64,000 nucleotides of DNA from a virus, in the IMG/VR virus record IMGVR_UViG_3300044695_002580, positions 1 to 64,000 of that record. One strand, given 5' to 3'. The notes under the pieces are model-generated. The model saw only the letters and a list, made by a program, of their open reading frames with translations, had not been told where the DNA came from and did not search any database. The translations under genes were made by a program, and so were the position numbers. The stretch's first letter is position 1, and each line of letters begins with the position of its first letter. This document shows positions 1 to 8,613 of this stretch, in pieces.

Positions 1-437
1 TCTTCATCTGTTGAAAACTTCTCTACACCACCGTTATCCCAATCAAACGTGAATCCGTGAGGGTACTTAGTGAGTATAAGAAGGTCTCCCCATACGCACG
101 AAAGCCTGTTGTAGGTGTCTATTAGGGTTTCGTCCCACCCATCCGCAACCCTGGAGTGAGAATCAGTGTGTAGAAAGTACTTGTATTGTTTAGAAAGCAA
201 CGAGTTTGCCAAATGACGGCCAGAACAAGCACCGTCAGCCAATCTATAGTCTATTTTTTGATAGGACAGTTGATGTTTTGGTATAAAACTGAAATCAAAA
301 TTGCACTCTTCACCCTCGTGGGACACTAAAGAGAAGAAAAGCCTATCTTTGTGCGTAGCTTTTGTGTAAATGCTACGGACAGTGTTGATTAAATCTGGGT
401 CTCTGTAAGCAGCTAGGCTTACAAAGATTTTATCCAC
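1..437 (-). CDS. GlcNAc-family glycosyltransferase, partial (C-terminus outside window)
   Basis: This frame stays open from a GTG start at 435-437 to the window edge, so about 145 N-terminal residues are visible. The start lies one base after the stop of the upstream gene. The protein begins MDKIFVSLAAYRDPDLINTV and later has GACSGRH and HTDSHSR. This order (IFVS.A.YRDP, then GA..ARH, then a D-S-H metal/nucleotide-sugar site) matches the GlcNAc glycosyltransferase family (Pfam PF11397 type). Such enzymes transfer a sugar from a nucleotide sugar. Next to tail-fibre genes it may decorate a virion protein or host surface glycan; that role is inference. Confidence 0.72.
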   Translation of the reverse strand, partial: MDKIFVSLAAYRDPDLINTVRSIYTKATHKDRLFFSLVSHEGEECNFDFSFIPKHQLSYQKIDYRLADGACSGRHLANSLLSKQYKYFLHTDSHSRVADGWDETLIDTYNRLSCVWGDLLILTKYPHGFTFDWDNGGVEKFSTDE

Positions 438-438
438 T

Positions 439-1032
439 TTACATCATCCCTCTGGTATTGTTTTGCTCACGTAGTACGTATAGATACTCTGGGCCTTTTG
501 TAAAATACCAGTGGTCTGGTTCACAGTAGAATAAGAAAACGTTTGCAACTACGTTGTTCATTGGGTCTGGAAACGGCTCACGCCAATGCTCTTGGTCGTT
601 GCCGTACATTAAAAGCGCTTCATTTTCGTCTAAAAAATACTCTTTACCCTCAACCCAAATAGACCATGGCGTCTTTTGATATATGCATAGGTCAATATTA
701 TAGGTGCAGGCATTATCGTCTTTGTGATGGTGCAGTTGAGCTTTTGGGCCTTCATATACTGCTAGTTGATACCAAGAAGGGATTAGGGTTTTACTTTCAA
801 AATGTTCTCTAGCAACTGCGGTTAAATCGTTATGAAGCTCGTCAAGCCATGGTGATTTATTAAGTTGATATCTACCAAACCCTTTTTCAAAGGCATCCAT
901 GCTCGACTCTTCGTAGAACTCTATAGTTTTAGCCTTTAAGTCTGCAAACTTTGCGGGTTCCAACACGTTTTTAATTAGCATTGGGTCTTTAACTTTAATC
1001 ACTTGCTGGTTCCCTTTCTTCGTTAGTTGCAA
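439..1032 (-). CDS. 2OG-Fe(II) oxygenase-like protein
   Basis: A 197-residue protein. The central part shows HHHKDD (an H-x-D metal pair near residue 103), a strand-rich stretch, and a later histidine in GNDQEHWRE followed by a hydrophobic NVFLFYC strand. That layout fits the double-stranded beta-helix of 2-oxoglutarate/Fe(II) dioxygenases, which hydroxylate proteins or small molecules. Such genes are common next to phage tail-fibre genes. The substrate is unknown. The start overlaps the upstream zinc protein by 38 bases. Family assignment rests on the motif spacing only. Confidence 0.6.
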   Translation of the reverse strand: MQLTKKGNQQVIKVKDPMLIKNVLEPAKFADLKAKTIEFYEESSMDAFEKGFGRYQLNKSPWLDELHNDLTAVAREHFESKTLIPSWYQLAVYEGPKAQLHHHKDDNACTYNIDLCIYQKTPWSIWVEGKEYFLDENEALLMYGNDQEHWREPFPDPMNNVVANVFLFYCEPDHWYFTKGPEYLYVLREQNNTRGMM

Positions 1033-1279
1033 CGTTCCATTTGCCTACTGGGCACTCTGCATCTGCTAATTTTACTTTTAAGTTCATTATGCAACCACAC
1101 TTTTTACACTGGTGAGTTGCGCCTATGTAATGGGTACATGCCTTACAGATATCAAGACGTGCCTGTGCAACAGAGTCTAGGGCTCTAGAGGAGTCGGTTT
1201 TAAGTAAATCCCAAGGTCTAGTTGTTCCTAGGTTTTTCTTATAACGTTGCCAGGCGCTTAGGTTTTCTTCTTCACTCAT
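995..1279 (-). CDS. Small zinc-ribbon protein
   Basis: A 94-residue protein with cysteines arranged CKAC near residue 45, CKKCGC near 58 and a further Cys in AECPVGKW, suggesting a structural zinc site. The last four-cysteine part is followed by a short acidic tail. It overlaps the oxygenase start, so the two are probably translationally coupled. No catalytic residues are visible. The function is unknown; similar small zinc proteins often accompany phage 2OG oxygenases. Confidence 0.55.
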   Translation of the reverse strand: MSEEENLSAWQRYKKNLGTTRPWDLLKTDSSRALDSVAQARLDICKACTHYIGATHQCKKCGCIMNLKVKLADAECPVGKWNVATNEEREPASD

Positions 1280-1285
1280 AGTGGC

Positions 1286-1534
1286 CTACTCTACAGGAGG
1301 ATTGAAGGTATTTCCATCCCATGTCCAGCCAGGCAAAACCGCGGTGTCTAATGGAAGAGCCACAACCTTTGGGTCTGACAAAAGGCCAGCAATGCAGCGC
1401 TTTTCTACGTCGCGGACGTCATAAGGGTTCTTATCATCTAAAGAGATAACGCCAAATACGTCCCCATCCGCTATAAAAGCAAACTTATGGGTAGCTTGAT
1501 TTAGTTCGCTACCTTGCGGGAGTCTATCGTCCAT
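1286..1534 (-). CDS. Small hypothetical protein, tail-fibre-adjacent
   Basis: An 82-residue acidic protein ending in PGWTWDGNTFNPP. A Trp-rich ending of the type W.WDG..F.PP recurs in short proteins encoded beside phage tail fibres. It lies between the fibre gene and the zinc protein with only short gaps. A role in fibre assembly or as a fibre accessory is a guess from position. Confidence 0.5.
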   Translation of the reverse strand: MDDRLPQGSELNQATHKFAFIADGDVFGVISLDDKNPYDVRDVEKRCIAGLLSDPKVVALPLDTAVLPGWTWDGNTFNPPVE

Positions 1535-1552
1535 AGTTATATCCTATCATGT

Positions 1553-3187
1553 TTATGCAATACATTGGAAAATACTTAAGCAACGACCACGGAAGTCGCG
1601 GCAGTAGCAGCTTATAGGTGTTGGTGTAGGGGTTGGGGTAGGTGTTGGGGTAGGCGTTGTTGTACAACGGCATACGCCGTTAACAATAGACCAAGTACCA
1701 GCACAAGGACCAGAGCATGTTGGTGTTGTTGGAGCAGGGGTAAAGATAGGTGTAGGAGTTGGAGTTGGAGTTGGCGTTGGTGTTGGCGTAGGAGTAGGAG
1801 TTGGGGTGACAGTTACAGGTACGCAAGGACCTGTGTTTGGACAGCTACCGCCAGTCCAACATACATCTCTGAAACCTGAAGCACACGTTGAGTCTGGTTT
1901 TATGCCGCTAAGAGCTGGGTCGCAACTTGAACATGGTGGATAGCTGCAGTTACCATTTGCTGTGCTGCATGGTAGAGATACTGGAGGAGAACAAGGAACT
2001 GAAGGGTCGGTGGTGCTATAGGCACATGTGCCTCCTTGAACAGTTCCTCCACCGCTTGTACACGCCTGAACGGCAAAGTACTGCGAGTCGTTGCAGCTGC
2101 TCAATGTACTTCGAGATATTTGTGTATAAGTACCACCAGTATTACAACAAACAGTATAACGGTAGGTGTTTGTAGTAGGGGTAGTAGGGGTAGTAGGGGT
2201 AGTGCCGCCTGAAGGGCAGCCCGTGCCGCTTGATGGCATTGTAAAATTAGCAGTAGATGTAGCTGTTATACCTGTCCCATTAATTCCAGAGTACACAGTT
2301 AGTGTTGCAGTAGCAGTTTGACCACAAAATGTACTTGGGCTTGGACAACCCCAACTAAGTCCACTAACAGCAGTTGTAGTCCCATTTACTATACCTGAGC
2401 TACAACCAATTGCTGAGGCTGACCAAGATGCGTATCCAAATGCGCTCCAGTAAAGATTTGGAACAATAGGAGGTGCACCATCCACCGCCCCCGCAGAAGC
2501 TGTAAATGAAGTAATACCAATTGTTGGACCACTTGGTACTGGCGTAGGAGTTGGGGTAGGGGCTGGAGCTGGGGAGGTTGGAGAGACGGTTCCAGAAGCG
2601 GTTGAGGCTAATCCCGTACCGTTTTCGTTAGTAGCAGCAACTGTAAAGTTGTATGTGGTACCTACTACGCCAGAAAAACTGTAAGTTGTAGCAGCGCTAT
2701 TTGTAACAATTGGAGAACCTACCGTGGGTGTGATTGTGTAACTAGTTATTGCTTTACCAGCGTTTGCTGGAGCTACCCAGCTAAGTGAAATTCCACCACC
2801 ATTTACAAGGTTAATTGCAGTTAATGATGTTGGACGTCCAGGAACAGTTGTTACTGTATCTGGACCCGCGCCTGTGGAGTTCGCAGACTCAAATACTTCG
2901 TTTCTAGCTCTAATTGAGTATGTGTATTTAATACCTGAGCGTAAACCAGTAAAAACAAATGGGGCTAAGTTTGCAATTGTTGCAGTTACTGCATTTCCCG
3001 TCTCTGGGGTTGCAACAACTACGTAATCAATAATTGGTAGCTTGCCATCAAAAGTTGAAGGGTTAAATGTTAAAAAGGTAGCGCCATCGTCAAATGCACG
3101 GCCAGAACCAGAGTCTGAACGTGAAGCTACAGAAGGAGGTAGTGGAGGTACCTTCTTCTGAGAATCGCTAACCCCTACATATAACAT
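1553..3187 (-). CDS. Fibronectin type III tail-fibre-like protein with Pro-Thr linkers
   Basis: A 544-residue protein. Residues 20-200 contain two FN3-like modules (for example the pattern GRPTSLTAINLVNGGGISLS...YTFTVAATNENG). Between and after them are low-complexity Pro/Thr/Ser linkers. The C-terminal 250 residues are very Cys-rich (CSGPCAG, SCYCRDFRGRCL), suggesting disulphide-stabilised or metal-binding knobs. No signal peptide. The downstream neighbour (3187-3975) overlaps its first base and is also fibre-like. It is probably a receptor-binding or surface-adhesion protein of the virion. Confidence 0.6.
   Translation of the reverse strand: MLYVGVSDSQKKVPPLPPSVASRSDSGSGRAFDDGATFLTFNPSTFDGKLPIIDYVVVATPETGNAVTATIANLAPFVFTGLRSGIKYTYSIRARNEVFESANSTGAGPDTVTTVPGRPTSLTAINLVNGGGISLSWVAPANAGKAITSYTITPTVGSPIVTNSAATTYSFSGVVGTTYNFTVAATNENGTGLASTASGTVSPTSPAPAPTPTPTPVPSGPTIGITSFTASAGAVDGAPPIVPNLYWSAFGYASWSASAIGCSSGIVNGTTTAVSGLSWGCPSPSTFCGQTATATLTVYSGINGTGITATSTANFTMPSSGTGCPSGGTTPTTPTTPTTNTYRYTVCCNTGGTYTQISRSTLSSCNDSQYFAVQACTSGGGTVQGGTCAYSTTDPSVPCSPPVSLPCSTANGNCSYPPCSSCDPALSGIKPDSTCASGFRDVCWTGGSCPNTGPCVPVTVTPTPTPTPTPTPTPTPTPTPIFTPAPTTPTCSGPCAGTWSIVNGVCRCTTTPTPTPTPTPTPTPISCYCRDFRGRCLSIFQCIA
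1617..1661 (-). repeat. Short tandem repeat encoding Thr-Pro linker
   Basis: GGTGTTGGTGTAGGGGTT-type hexamers repeat in tandem and encode (TP)n near the C-terminus of the fibre gene. Slippage would change linker length without a frameshift because the unit is six bases. Confidence 0.7.
1749..1807 (-). repeat. Short tandem repeat encoding long Thr-Pro linker
   Basis: About ten copies of a GTTGGN/GTAGGN hexamer encode an unbroken Thr-Pro run. The third codon positions vary, so it is not a recent homogeneous expansion. Confidence 0.7.
2171..2205 (-). repeat. 9-base tandem repeat encoding TTP units
   Basis: Three near-identical copies of GTAGTAGGG encode Thr-Thr-Pro repeats between the FN3 part and the Cys-rich region. 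The copies are more uniform than those in the two hexamer tracts, which suggests more recent expansion. Confidence 0.65.
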
Positions 3188-3975
3188 TAAGAGGTCAAAT
3201 CACCAGATAGCCACCAGGTGTTAGCTGCTACTTTTACCAAAGTAGCGCCAGACCATCTAGTGCGAAGTCTTAGACCAGGTGTGGCGTTTACGCTAGCGGG
3301 AGATGTTGCTGCAAACACTACGCCACCTGTTTGACCACGTACAAAGTTAATTTGAGTACCTATAGGAAAATTAACAGAATCTGTTGGAACTGTAATAGTT
3401 AAATCAACTAAAGTGCTGGTGTTTACTAAATAAAACAGTTTATTCTTGTCCACAAGTGCAAGGGTAAAGTTTTCACTCTTTTGTTCCACAGTTGCATCAG
3501 CTGCAACAGCGGTTACAGAACCTTGAATGTTAGCTGCTAGTGTTTTTCCAGTAAAAGTGCCATCTGGGGTAACTCCAGCAATAATTTCGTTACCAGAACC
3601 TTGAAATTCTAGAAGGTTTACTGATTGATTAAGAGCACCTTGAACAATTAGGGCTCTATTAGTAGCTAGTCCAGCTTGAACCTTGTTAGATTGAGCACCG
3701 TCAGCTATTTTTCTTACATACTGTGTGTGAGAGTCGGCTACAACGCCCAACTCAACTTTAGCAATACGTGCAGACACAGTGCCTAGGTTTGAAGAGCTAC
3801 CTTCGTAGGTTTCAGAAGGGTTTGGGGTAGTAGATGTAGCTGGGTTTAGACCTAAAGTGGTTTCAACAGCAACAATTTCCTCTTGAAGGCTATTTGGGTG
3901 TGAAGCGTCAACTGTATCAACGACATTTTGTTTAGTAGTAAATACTCGTACCGAACTTGGGTATGATGCTGGCAT
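3187..3975 (-). CDS. Tail-fibre/structural protein
   Basis: A 262-residue protein starting MPASYPSSVRVFTTKQNVVD. Residue 80-95 has VVADSHTQYVRKIADG, a junction motif (D.HTQY) widespread in phage tail fibres and baseplate-attached fibres. The rest is beta-rich with few charged clusters and ends in a compact beta domain. It touches the FN3 gene by one base, so both are probably expressed together as host-recognition parts. Confidence 0.55.
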   Translation of the reverse strand: MPASYPSSVRVFTTKQNVVDTVDASHPNSLQEEIVAVETTLGLNPATSTTPNPSETYEGSSSNLGTVSARIAKVELGVVADSHTQYVRKIADGAQSNKVQAGLATNRALIVQGALNQSVNLLEFQGSGNEIIAGVTPDGTFTGKTLAANIQGSVTAVAADATVEQKSENFTLALVDKNKLFYLVNTSTLVDLTITVPTDSVNFPIGTQINFVRGQTGGVVFAATSPASVNATPGLRLRTRWSGATLVKVAANTWWLSGDLTS

Positions 3976-4137
3976 TTTGAACCTTTCAGTTTTGACTTTC
4001 CCCGTTAGGGCCTCTACCAGGGGTGTTCCAGACCGCTATGCTTGGTCTTTCATTGTTCTGTGGTAACTTTCTAAGACCAAATCTTGAGTCCATCACCACT
4101 TTTGGTTTTGATACTGCTTTTTTAAAGGATGACTTCC

Positions 4138-4305
4138 TCACGGCGTCCATCCTTCATATCTACTCCACTGTTTAGACATTGTAGTGGCCCCTTTTATTGG
4201 AGACATTACATACGTACGTCTATCGCGTTCTTCTCTGTTGTTCTTTTTAGTCTTTATACGTGCGTGAATCGTACTTTTTGCTTTAGGAACACCATCTTTA
4301 TGCAT
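4138..4305 (-). CDS. Small basic hypothetical protein
   Basis: The open frame reaches 4338, but the ATG at 4305 is the better start: it overlaps the upstream gene's stop as ATGCATAA and has a purine-rich AAAGAAGAA just before it. The 55-residue product is Lys/Arg-rich (HARIKTKKNNREERDRR). It resembles the other short basic proteins of this leftward block. Function unknown. Confidence 0.4.
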   Translation of the reverse strand: MHKDGVPKAKSTIHARIKTKKNNREERDRRTYVMSPIKGATTMSKQWSRYEGWTP

Positions 4306-4792
4306 TTTTTTTCTTCTTTGGTTGGAAAGTCTTTTCAATTTCGCTAGTTACCTTGCCAAAGTTGGGACCTTCACGCAGGTCTACGATAGGAGTTGCCTTA
4401 TATACGGTTTTAACTCCTGGCGTTGTCTCTCTTTTTGTCTTTTTAGATGATTTTGGCTTAGTAGAAGCTGCTGGTTTAGGTGCAGGGAGTGCTGCAGGAG
4501 ATTTTTTACCAGCGGGTAAGGCGCCTGGTCGACGAGTCTCGCTCTTTTTAGGGACTCTTTCAGATTTTACTGTTTTAGGAGCCTGAGTTTTTACCTCACG
4601 CTCAACACGTTCAGATTTTACATCGACAGGCTTGCTAGCATCTTTATCTTTACCCTTTTGGGCCTTATCAACTGCTGATGCAACTCTAGCAAGGGTAACT
4701 GCTCGCAGGATACCCTTACCTTTTCTAGGAGCTAGAGAGGATGTGGCTTTGCCACGTAACTGGGTTTCTGAGGCGCTTCTAGCTGCTTTCAT
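4298..4792 (-). CDS. Lys/Pro/Ala-rich, probably disordered protein
   Basis: A 164-residue, strongly basic protein with many Lys-Ser-Glu-Arg-Val and Pro-Ala stretches and no recognisable domain. Composition suggests an intrinsically disordered, nucleic-acid-binding or virion-packaged protein, which is inference. Its ATG lies inside the last codons of the upstream 40-residue zinc microprotein. Confidence 0.5.
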   Translation of the reverse strand: MKAARSASETQLRGKATSSLAPRKGKGILRAVTLARVASAVDKAQKGKDKDASKPVDVKSERVEREVKTQAPKTVKSERVPKKSETRRPGALPAGKKSPAALPAPKPAASTKPKSSKKTKRETTPGVKTVYKATPIVDLREGPNFGKVTSEIEKTFQPKKKKNA

Positions 4793-4901
4793 ACTCTGAT
4801 TGTAAGTGTTTCTCTTCGCATTGTCGGGCTAAGTCAGGTACTACATAGCGCTTAGCGCATAAAGCGCATGTCCAGCGCTTTATGCGTTCAGCATCATCCA
4901 T
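4779..4901 (-). CDS. 40-residue zinc-finger microprotein
   Basis: The ATG at 4901 follows the endolysin stop directly (TAAATG), and the TAG at 4779 overlaps the next gene. The peptide contains WTCALCAKRYVVPDLARQCE followed by EKH. This gives a Cys-x2-Cys-x12-Cys-x4-His ligand set, like a single small zinc finger. The tight coupling on both sides supports real translation. Function unknown. Confidence 0.55.
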   Translation of the reverse strand: MDDAERIKRWTCALCAKRYVVPDLARQCEEKHLQSEYESS

Positions 4902-5471
4902 TTACTTACCGCAGCAGGCGCAGCGGTCAGCTGCAGCTGGGGCCGCTGGGGCAGCGGCGGCCTTTGGTGCTCCTTTGAATTTAGGACGGCCAAAACCTAC
5001 GATAGAGATTTGGACCTTCTTAGGGTTCTTCTTATAAGCACGAAGCTTCTTAGACACCTGTCCGCCATTACGTTGTGAGCCCTTATCATCTGGGCTTGTG
5101 TTCCCCTCAATGCACCAAACGGTTCCATCGCCATTGTCCTTGATAACAATGCCTACATGAGAGATTCTATCGACGCCATCTGATGGGAAATCAAAATACG
5201 CAATATCTCCAGCATCTGGGTCAGCGATGTCTCCATCAATCCAAGCTCCAGCTTTCTTAAATGCTGCTGCACCACCTGGTGTGTAAACGGTATTAGGAAC
5301 CTTTACTCCAGCCTCGTTAGCGCACCAGTTTACGAAAGACCCACACCATGGCTGAAAGTTAGCCTTTGTGTAAGCGCCGTACTTGGTCTCATTGTCTTTA
5401 GGACCTTCGATGGTTCCTAGTTCTGCTGTTGCAACTTCAATAAGTTTAGCTGCTGTACCTTGGTCTGCCAT
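4902..5471 (-). CDS. CHAP-domain endolysin
   Basis: A peptidoglycan amidase/peptidase for host lysis. The catalytic Cys is in WCGSFVNWC and the His in SHVGIV; IEGNTS supplies the third polar residue of a CHAP (NlpC/P60-like) fold. An Ala/Pro linker leads to a tail CACCGK whose cysteines could bind metal. I place the start at 5471, where ATG overlaps the preceding stop as TAATG, rather than five codons upstream. It follows two small membrane proteins, a normal holin-endolysin order. No signal peptide, so export depends on a holin. Confidence 0.85.
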   Translation of the reverse strand: MADQGTAAKLIEVATAELGTIEGPKDNETKYGAYTKANFQPWCGSFVNWCANEAGVKVPNTVYTPGGAAAFKKAGAWIDGDIADPDAGDIAYFDFPSDGVDRISHVGIVIKDNGDGTVWCIEGNTSPDDKGSQRNGGQVSKKLRAYKKNPKKVQISIVGFGRPKFKGAPKAAAAPAAPAAADRCACCGK

Positions 5472-5860
5472 TAGTCTTTGTCCCAATCTTCGTCAACTGG
5501 CTGCTCTTCAGGAACTTCGCCCTCAGCCTTTGTAGCAACAGCTACAGCTGCAGCGGCTACGCCAGCAGAAATTACAATGTCCTGTCCATTTTGCTTAGCT
5601 TCAACACGTAGGTCAGCTTCGCTCTTAGCCTTTGTATCAACTGCAGAGAATGCTGCGTTAATTTCATCAAGGTCAAGTCTGCCGTCATTCATAAAGCCGC
5701 GTGCTAGCTTCTCTACGACTGCGGCAACTGCTGTTAAACCAGCCACTGTTACAGCTGTGATGGTGTCGACGCCAGCGATAGCACCAGCACCGATAACTGA
5801 GAGACCGCTAGCAGCAAATACTGCAAGGATTCTCAGAAGAATGTTTCCTATTGATTTCAT
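5471..5860 (-). CDS. Holin-like membrane protein
   Basis: A 129-residue protein with two hydrophobic segments at residues 5-30 and 33-52, then a charged half with an EF-hand-like DGRLDLDEI and another Ala-rich helix near 95-112, ending acidic. It lies between the other small membrane protein and the endolysin, with TAATG coupling to the endolysin. Topology and position support a holin or holin-partner role. An alternative is a structural membrane protein. Confidence 0.6.
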   Translation of the reverse strand: MKSIGNILLRILAVFAASGLSVIGAGAIAGVDTITAVTVAGLTAVAAVVEKLARGFMNDGRLDLDEINAAFSAVDTKAKSEADLRVEAKQNGQDIVISAGVAAAAVAVATKAEGEVPEEQPVDEDWDKD

Positions 5861-6031
5861 TTATTCCTCGTCTTTTGGGTTTCGTAGTGGGTAGGTAACA
5901 GCCCAAGCAAAGATAGTTGCCATAATTGCGTAACCGACGACTGTCTTTGCTGAACCGTCTAGTACAACCCAAGCAATGAACATGCCAAGCAGTGTCCATA
6001 GCTGGTCAATCATGTCTCTAACTATCTTCAT
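5861..6031 (-). CDS. 56-residue two-helix membrane protein (second holin candidate)
   Basis: The ATG at 6031 overlaps the upstream stop as ATGA and the TAA at 5861 abuts the next ATG. The product starts MKIVRDMIDQLWTLLGMF and contains two hydrophobic helices (about residues 10-25 and 30-48) separated by a short DGSAK turn, with a charged tail. Size and topology fit a class II holin or antiholin pairing with the 129-residue neighbour. Confidence 0.6.
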   Translation of the reverse strand: MKIVRDMIDQLWTLLGMFIAWVVLDGSAKTVVGYAIMATIFAWAVTYPLRNPKDEE

Positions 6032-8613
6032 GGCCTTCTCCTAGTTCCTCTTGCATCTCCAGCGGCGCCTCCGCCTCCAGAGTTTCCGCCACCGCTTGAA
6101 CCACCAGTACCTGTACCAGTAGAACCTGTAGCCGCACCAACTGCATTAATAGCAGCGCCTGCAGCCACAACGGCAGCAACTACCATTTCTGTTGCTTCTT
6201 CACGTTCTTCGGGGGACATATCAGCACCGATACTTCCAAGTGCTTTCAGGGCTTGACCAGGGTCATCAAATAATTCGCCAAGTAACTCCGCAGGGTTCTC
6301 TAGTAGCACGAGAGCCGCGGCAACGTCTGCTGTAATTATAACTTCATTACCGTTTTCATCCTGCCTAACCTCCACAGGAGTCTCTGGTGGGAGGTCCTGA
6401 TAGGCGATTCCAGCGTCTTGAATCTGCTCTTTTGTAAGGGTTTCGCCTGGGGCTACAGACTCGATAAGAGCCTCAGCAACAAGTTCCTTCTCAGCCGCAC
6501 TCAGCTTGCCATCTTCCTTAAGGGCGTCAACTAGAGCAGTAACTTCCTCAGCGGTAACTTCGCCATCTGCGCTTAGCGCATCTAGAACAGCCTCAGCATC
6601 GTCAGCAGTAAGTTTGCCATCAGATAAAACGTCTTCCACAGCACTAGTCACAGCCTCTTCTTCTGTGGTAGTCTCTGGGGATGATTCTTCTAACGGACTT
6701 TCTGGCTCTGTTTCTGGTGACTCTGGTTGTGCTTCTTCTTCCACGGGTGTTTCGTCTTCCGCAGGACTCTCCTCGTCTTCTACGACAGGCTCTTCGGGCG
6801 TTACCTCTGGTTGTTGCTCTTCTGTGGGTTCTGATGGCGTTTCTGTATCAGGGTCAGTAGATGAAGTATCAGTTGATTCATCTGTTGGGTCAGGTTCGCC
6901 ATCACCAACGGGTTCAGTTGGAGTCTCAGGGTCAGTATCAGGAGTGGACGATTCCTCTTGAGAAGGCTCTTGTGAAGGCTCTTGAGGATTTGGAGCGTCA
7001 GTAGATGGACTTTCAGAATCTGTCTGAGGAGGAGTGGTTGAAGCACCGTCAGAAGGAGACGTTGGAGTATCTGGAGTTGACGGCGCAGTTGGCGTTGAAG
7101 AAGAAGCAGCTGCTTGAGCAGCAGCTGCAGCAGCAGCCGCAGCAGCCTGTTGAGCCGCAAGTTCAGCAGCAGCCTGTGCAGCCGCAGCAGCCTGAGCCTC
7201 CGCTTCAATACGAGAGTTCGTACTGGACACCACAGGAGCGATAGCTTCAGCTTTTGCAATTGCAGTATCCGCTAATTGATTAGCTGTATCTAAAGCAGCA
7301 GTAGCAACCGTAGTAGCAGCCTCAGCAGCAGCAGTAACTGTTGTTAAGTTTGTGTTGGCTGTTGTTAAGCTTTCCTGTGCTGTTGTCAGGTTTTGAGTAG
7401 CTGTTGTTAAGTTTTGATTAGCAGTAGTTAAAGTAGCCTGTGCAGCAGTTAGCGCAGCCTGTTGCTCTGGAGTAGCAGATGATTGAGAAAACTCAGAACC
7501 AGGTGCTATAACCCAGCCTGTTGACGGGTTATGACGATAGAACCAAACACCAGCTCCACCACCGTTTTCGTAGTACCACAGTTCAAATGCTTTGCTAGTT
7601 CCAGCAGATATAGGGGCCGCATTAACGCTTCCTCCGCCACCTTTGTCATACCAGTCGTTAATAACAAGTTGACCATCAAGGTACAGTTTTACCCCGTCAT
7701 CTGCAGGAGCAAGAACATGGGTTACATCAATTGAAGGTGTCCAAGTCCCTGTGTATTTAACAATTACATCCTCATGAAGGTTAGAGCCAGCAACGTACCC
7801 GCTGCCCCACTGTTCGTTAATTCCGTTTGTATCTGTAGTTGTGTGAACAGGAGTTGCATTTGTAGGAAGAGTTGGGGCGTTATTCTGACCTTGTACGTTG
7901 TAAACCTCTACCTTTAATCCTGGAGAAGTATTAGCATCTACAGCAGCCTGAGCAGTAGTAACGTCTTGCGTTACTACTGCTACAACTGCAGTCTTATCTT
8001 CTACAACAATAGCCGCAGCAGCGACGGTTGAGGTAGCGGTTTCGACTGCCGCTGCTGCGGGTGCTATAAGTGCAGTGGCGCTATCGGCAGCTTGCACTAA
8101 AGTTGTGGCTGTAGCCAAAGATTCTTGAGCAGCAGTAATAGCAGTATTTGCCTCTGCTACAGCTGTTACAACTGATGTCTCAGAAGCTGCAGCTGTTGGT
8201 ATAATTGTGTTAGCAACAGTGGCTGTTGCTGTATCAATCTTCTCTTGTACGGAGGTAACTGTAGGTGTCTCAGGAACTGTTGTGGTTATTGGTGTTGCCT
8301 CTGGTGTGGTGGTTTGGTTGGGCGATGGCGTTCCAGTGGATGAAGATTCGTTTGATGGTTCAGTTGGACCAGCTGAAGAAGGAGACTCTTGAGGCGAAGG
8401 CTCTTGTGCTTGAGTTACAGAAGTCTCAGGAGGGCTGGTTACAACGAGAGTCACGTCAGGCGATGGAGCGCTCGTTACAGTCGCTCCGTCCACGGGAGCA
8501 GGAGTAATTACCTGCTCACTTGGGGCAGGCTCATTCGCGTGAGCGGTATTTTGACTGAGTAAGTGTAGGAGTGTTGATAGAAATAGTGCTGCGAGTATAC
8601 GCAGTTTATAAAT
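6028..8613 (-). CDS. Large secreted PA14-domain surface protein, probable AUU start
   Basis: A GTG at 8493 can start an 821-residue frame, but the frame continues upstream without ATG, GTG or TTG through a clear signal peptide (RILAALFLSTLLHLL, then AHA-NE). A strong AAGGAG lies five bases before an ATT at 8611-8613, so I infer AUU initiation. After the signal come Ala-rich helices, a PA14 carbohydrate-binding domain (DDGVKLYLDGQLVINDW), more Ala-rich coiled coil, a Pro/Ser/Glu linker, EF-hand-like DGKLTADDAEAVLDALSADG repeats, a hydrophobic helix, and a Gly-rich tail ending RGTRRRP. It was probably acquired as an exported adhesin; its lysis-cassette position is odd. Confidence 0.6.
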   Translation of the reverse strand: MYKLRILAALFLSTLLHLLSQNTAHANEPAPSEQVITPAPVDGATVTSAPSPDVTLVVTSPPETSVTQAQEPSPQESPSSAGPTEPSNESSSTGTPSPNQTTTPEATPITTTVPETPTVTSVQEKIDTATATVANTIIPTAAASETSVVTAVAEANTAITAAQESLATATTLVQAADSATALIAPAAAAVETATSTVAAAAIVVEDKTAVVAVVTQDVTTAQAAVDANTSPGLKVEVYNVQGQNNAPTLPTNATPVHTTTDTNGINEQWGSGYVAGSNLHEDVIVKYTGTWTPSIDVTHVLAPADDGVKLYLDGQLVINDWYDKGGGGSVNAAPISAGTSKAFELWYYENGGGAGVWFYRHNPSTGWVIAPGSEFSQSSATPEQQAALTAAQATLTTANQNLTTATQNLTTAQESLTTANTNLTTVTAAAEAATTVATAALDTANQLADTAIAKAEAIAPVVSSTNSRIEAEAQAAAAAQAAAELAAQQAAAAAAAAAAQAAASSSTPTAPSTPDTPTSPSDGASTTPPQTDSESPSTDAPNPQEPSQEPSQEESSTPDTDPETPTEPVGDGEPDPTDESTDTSSTDPDTETPSEPTEEQQPEVTPEEPVVEDEESPAEDETPVEEEAQPESPETEPESPLEESSPETTTEEEAVTSAVEDVLSDGKLTADDAEAVLDALSADGEVTAEEVTALVDALKEDGKLSAAEKELVAEALIESVAPGETLTKEQIQDAGIAYQDLPPETPVEVRQDENGNEVIITADVAAALVLLENPAELLGELFDDPGQALKALGSIGADMSPEEREEATEMVVAAVVAAGAAINAVGAATGSTGTGTGGSSGGGNSGGGGAAGDARGTRRRP

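Noticed and set aside
4129-4347. Plus-strand 72-residue ORF
   Set aside because: It lies opposite a coupled minus-strand gene, has no RBS and no plus-strand neighbours.
5808-5999. 63-residue Cys-containing ORF on the minus strand
   Set aside because: It overlaps the coupled 56-residue membrane gene in another frame, which has better start/stop junctions.
6506-8507. Several Ser/Leu/Gln-rich ORFs on either strand
   Set aside because: They are mirror frames of the repetitive PA14 gene with low-complexity translations.
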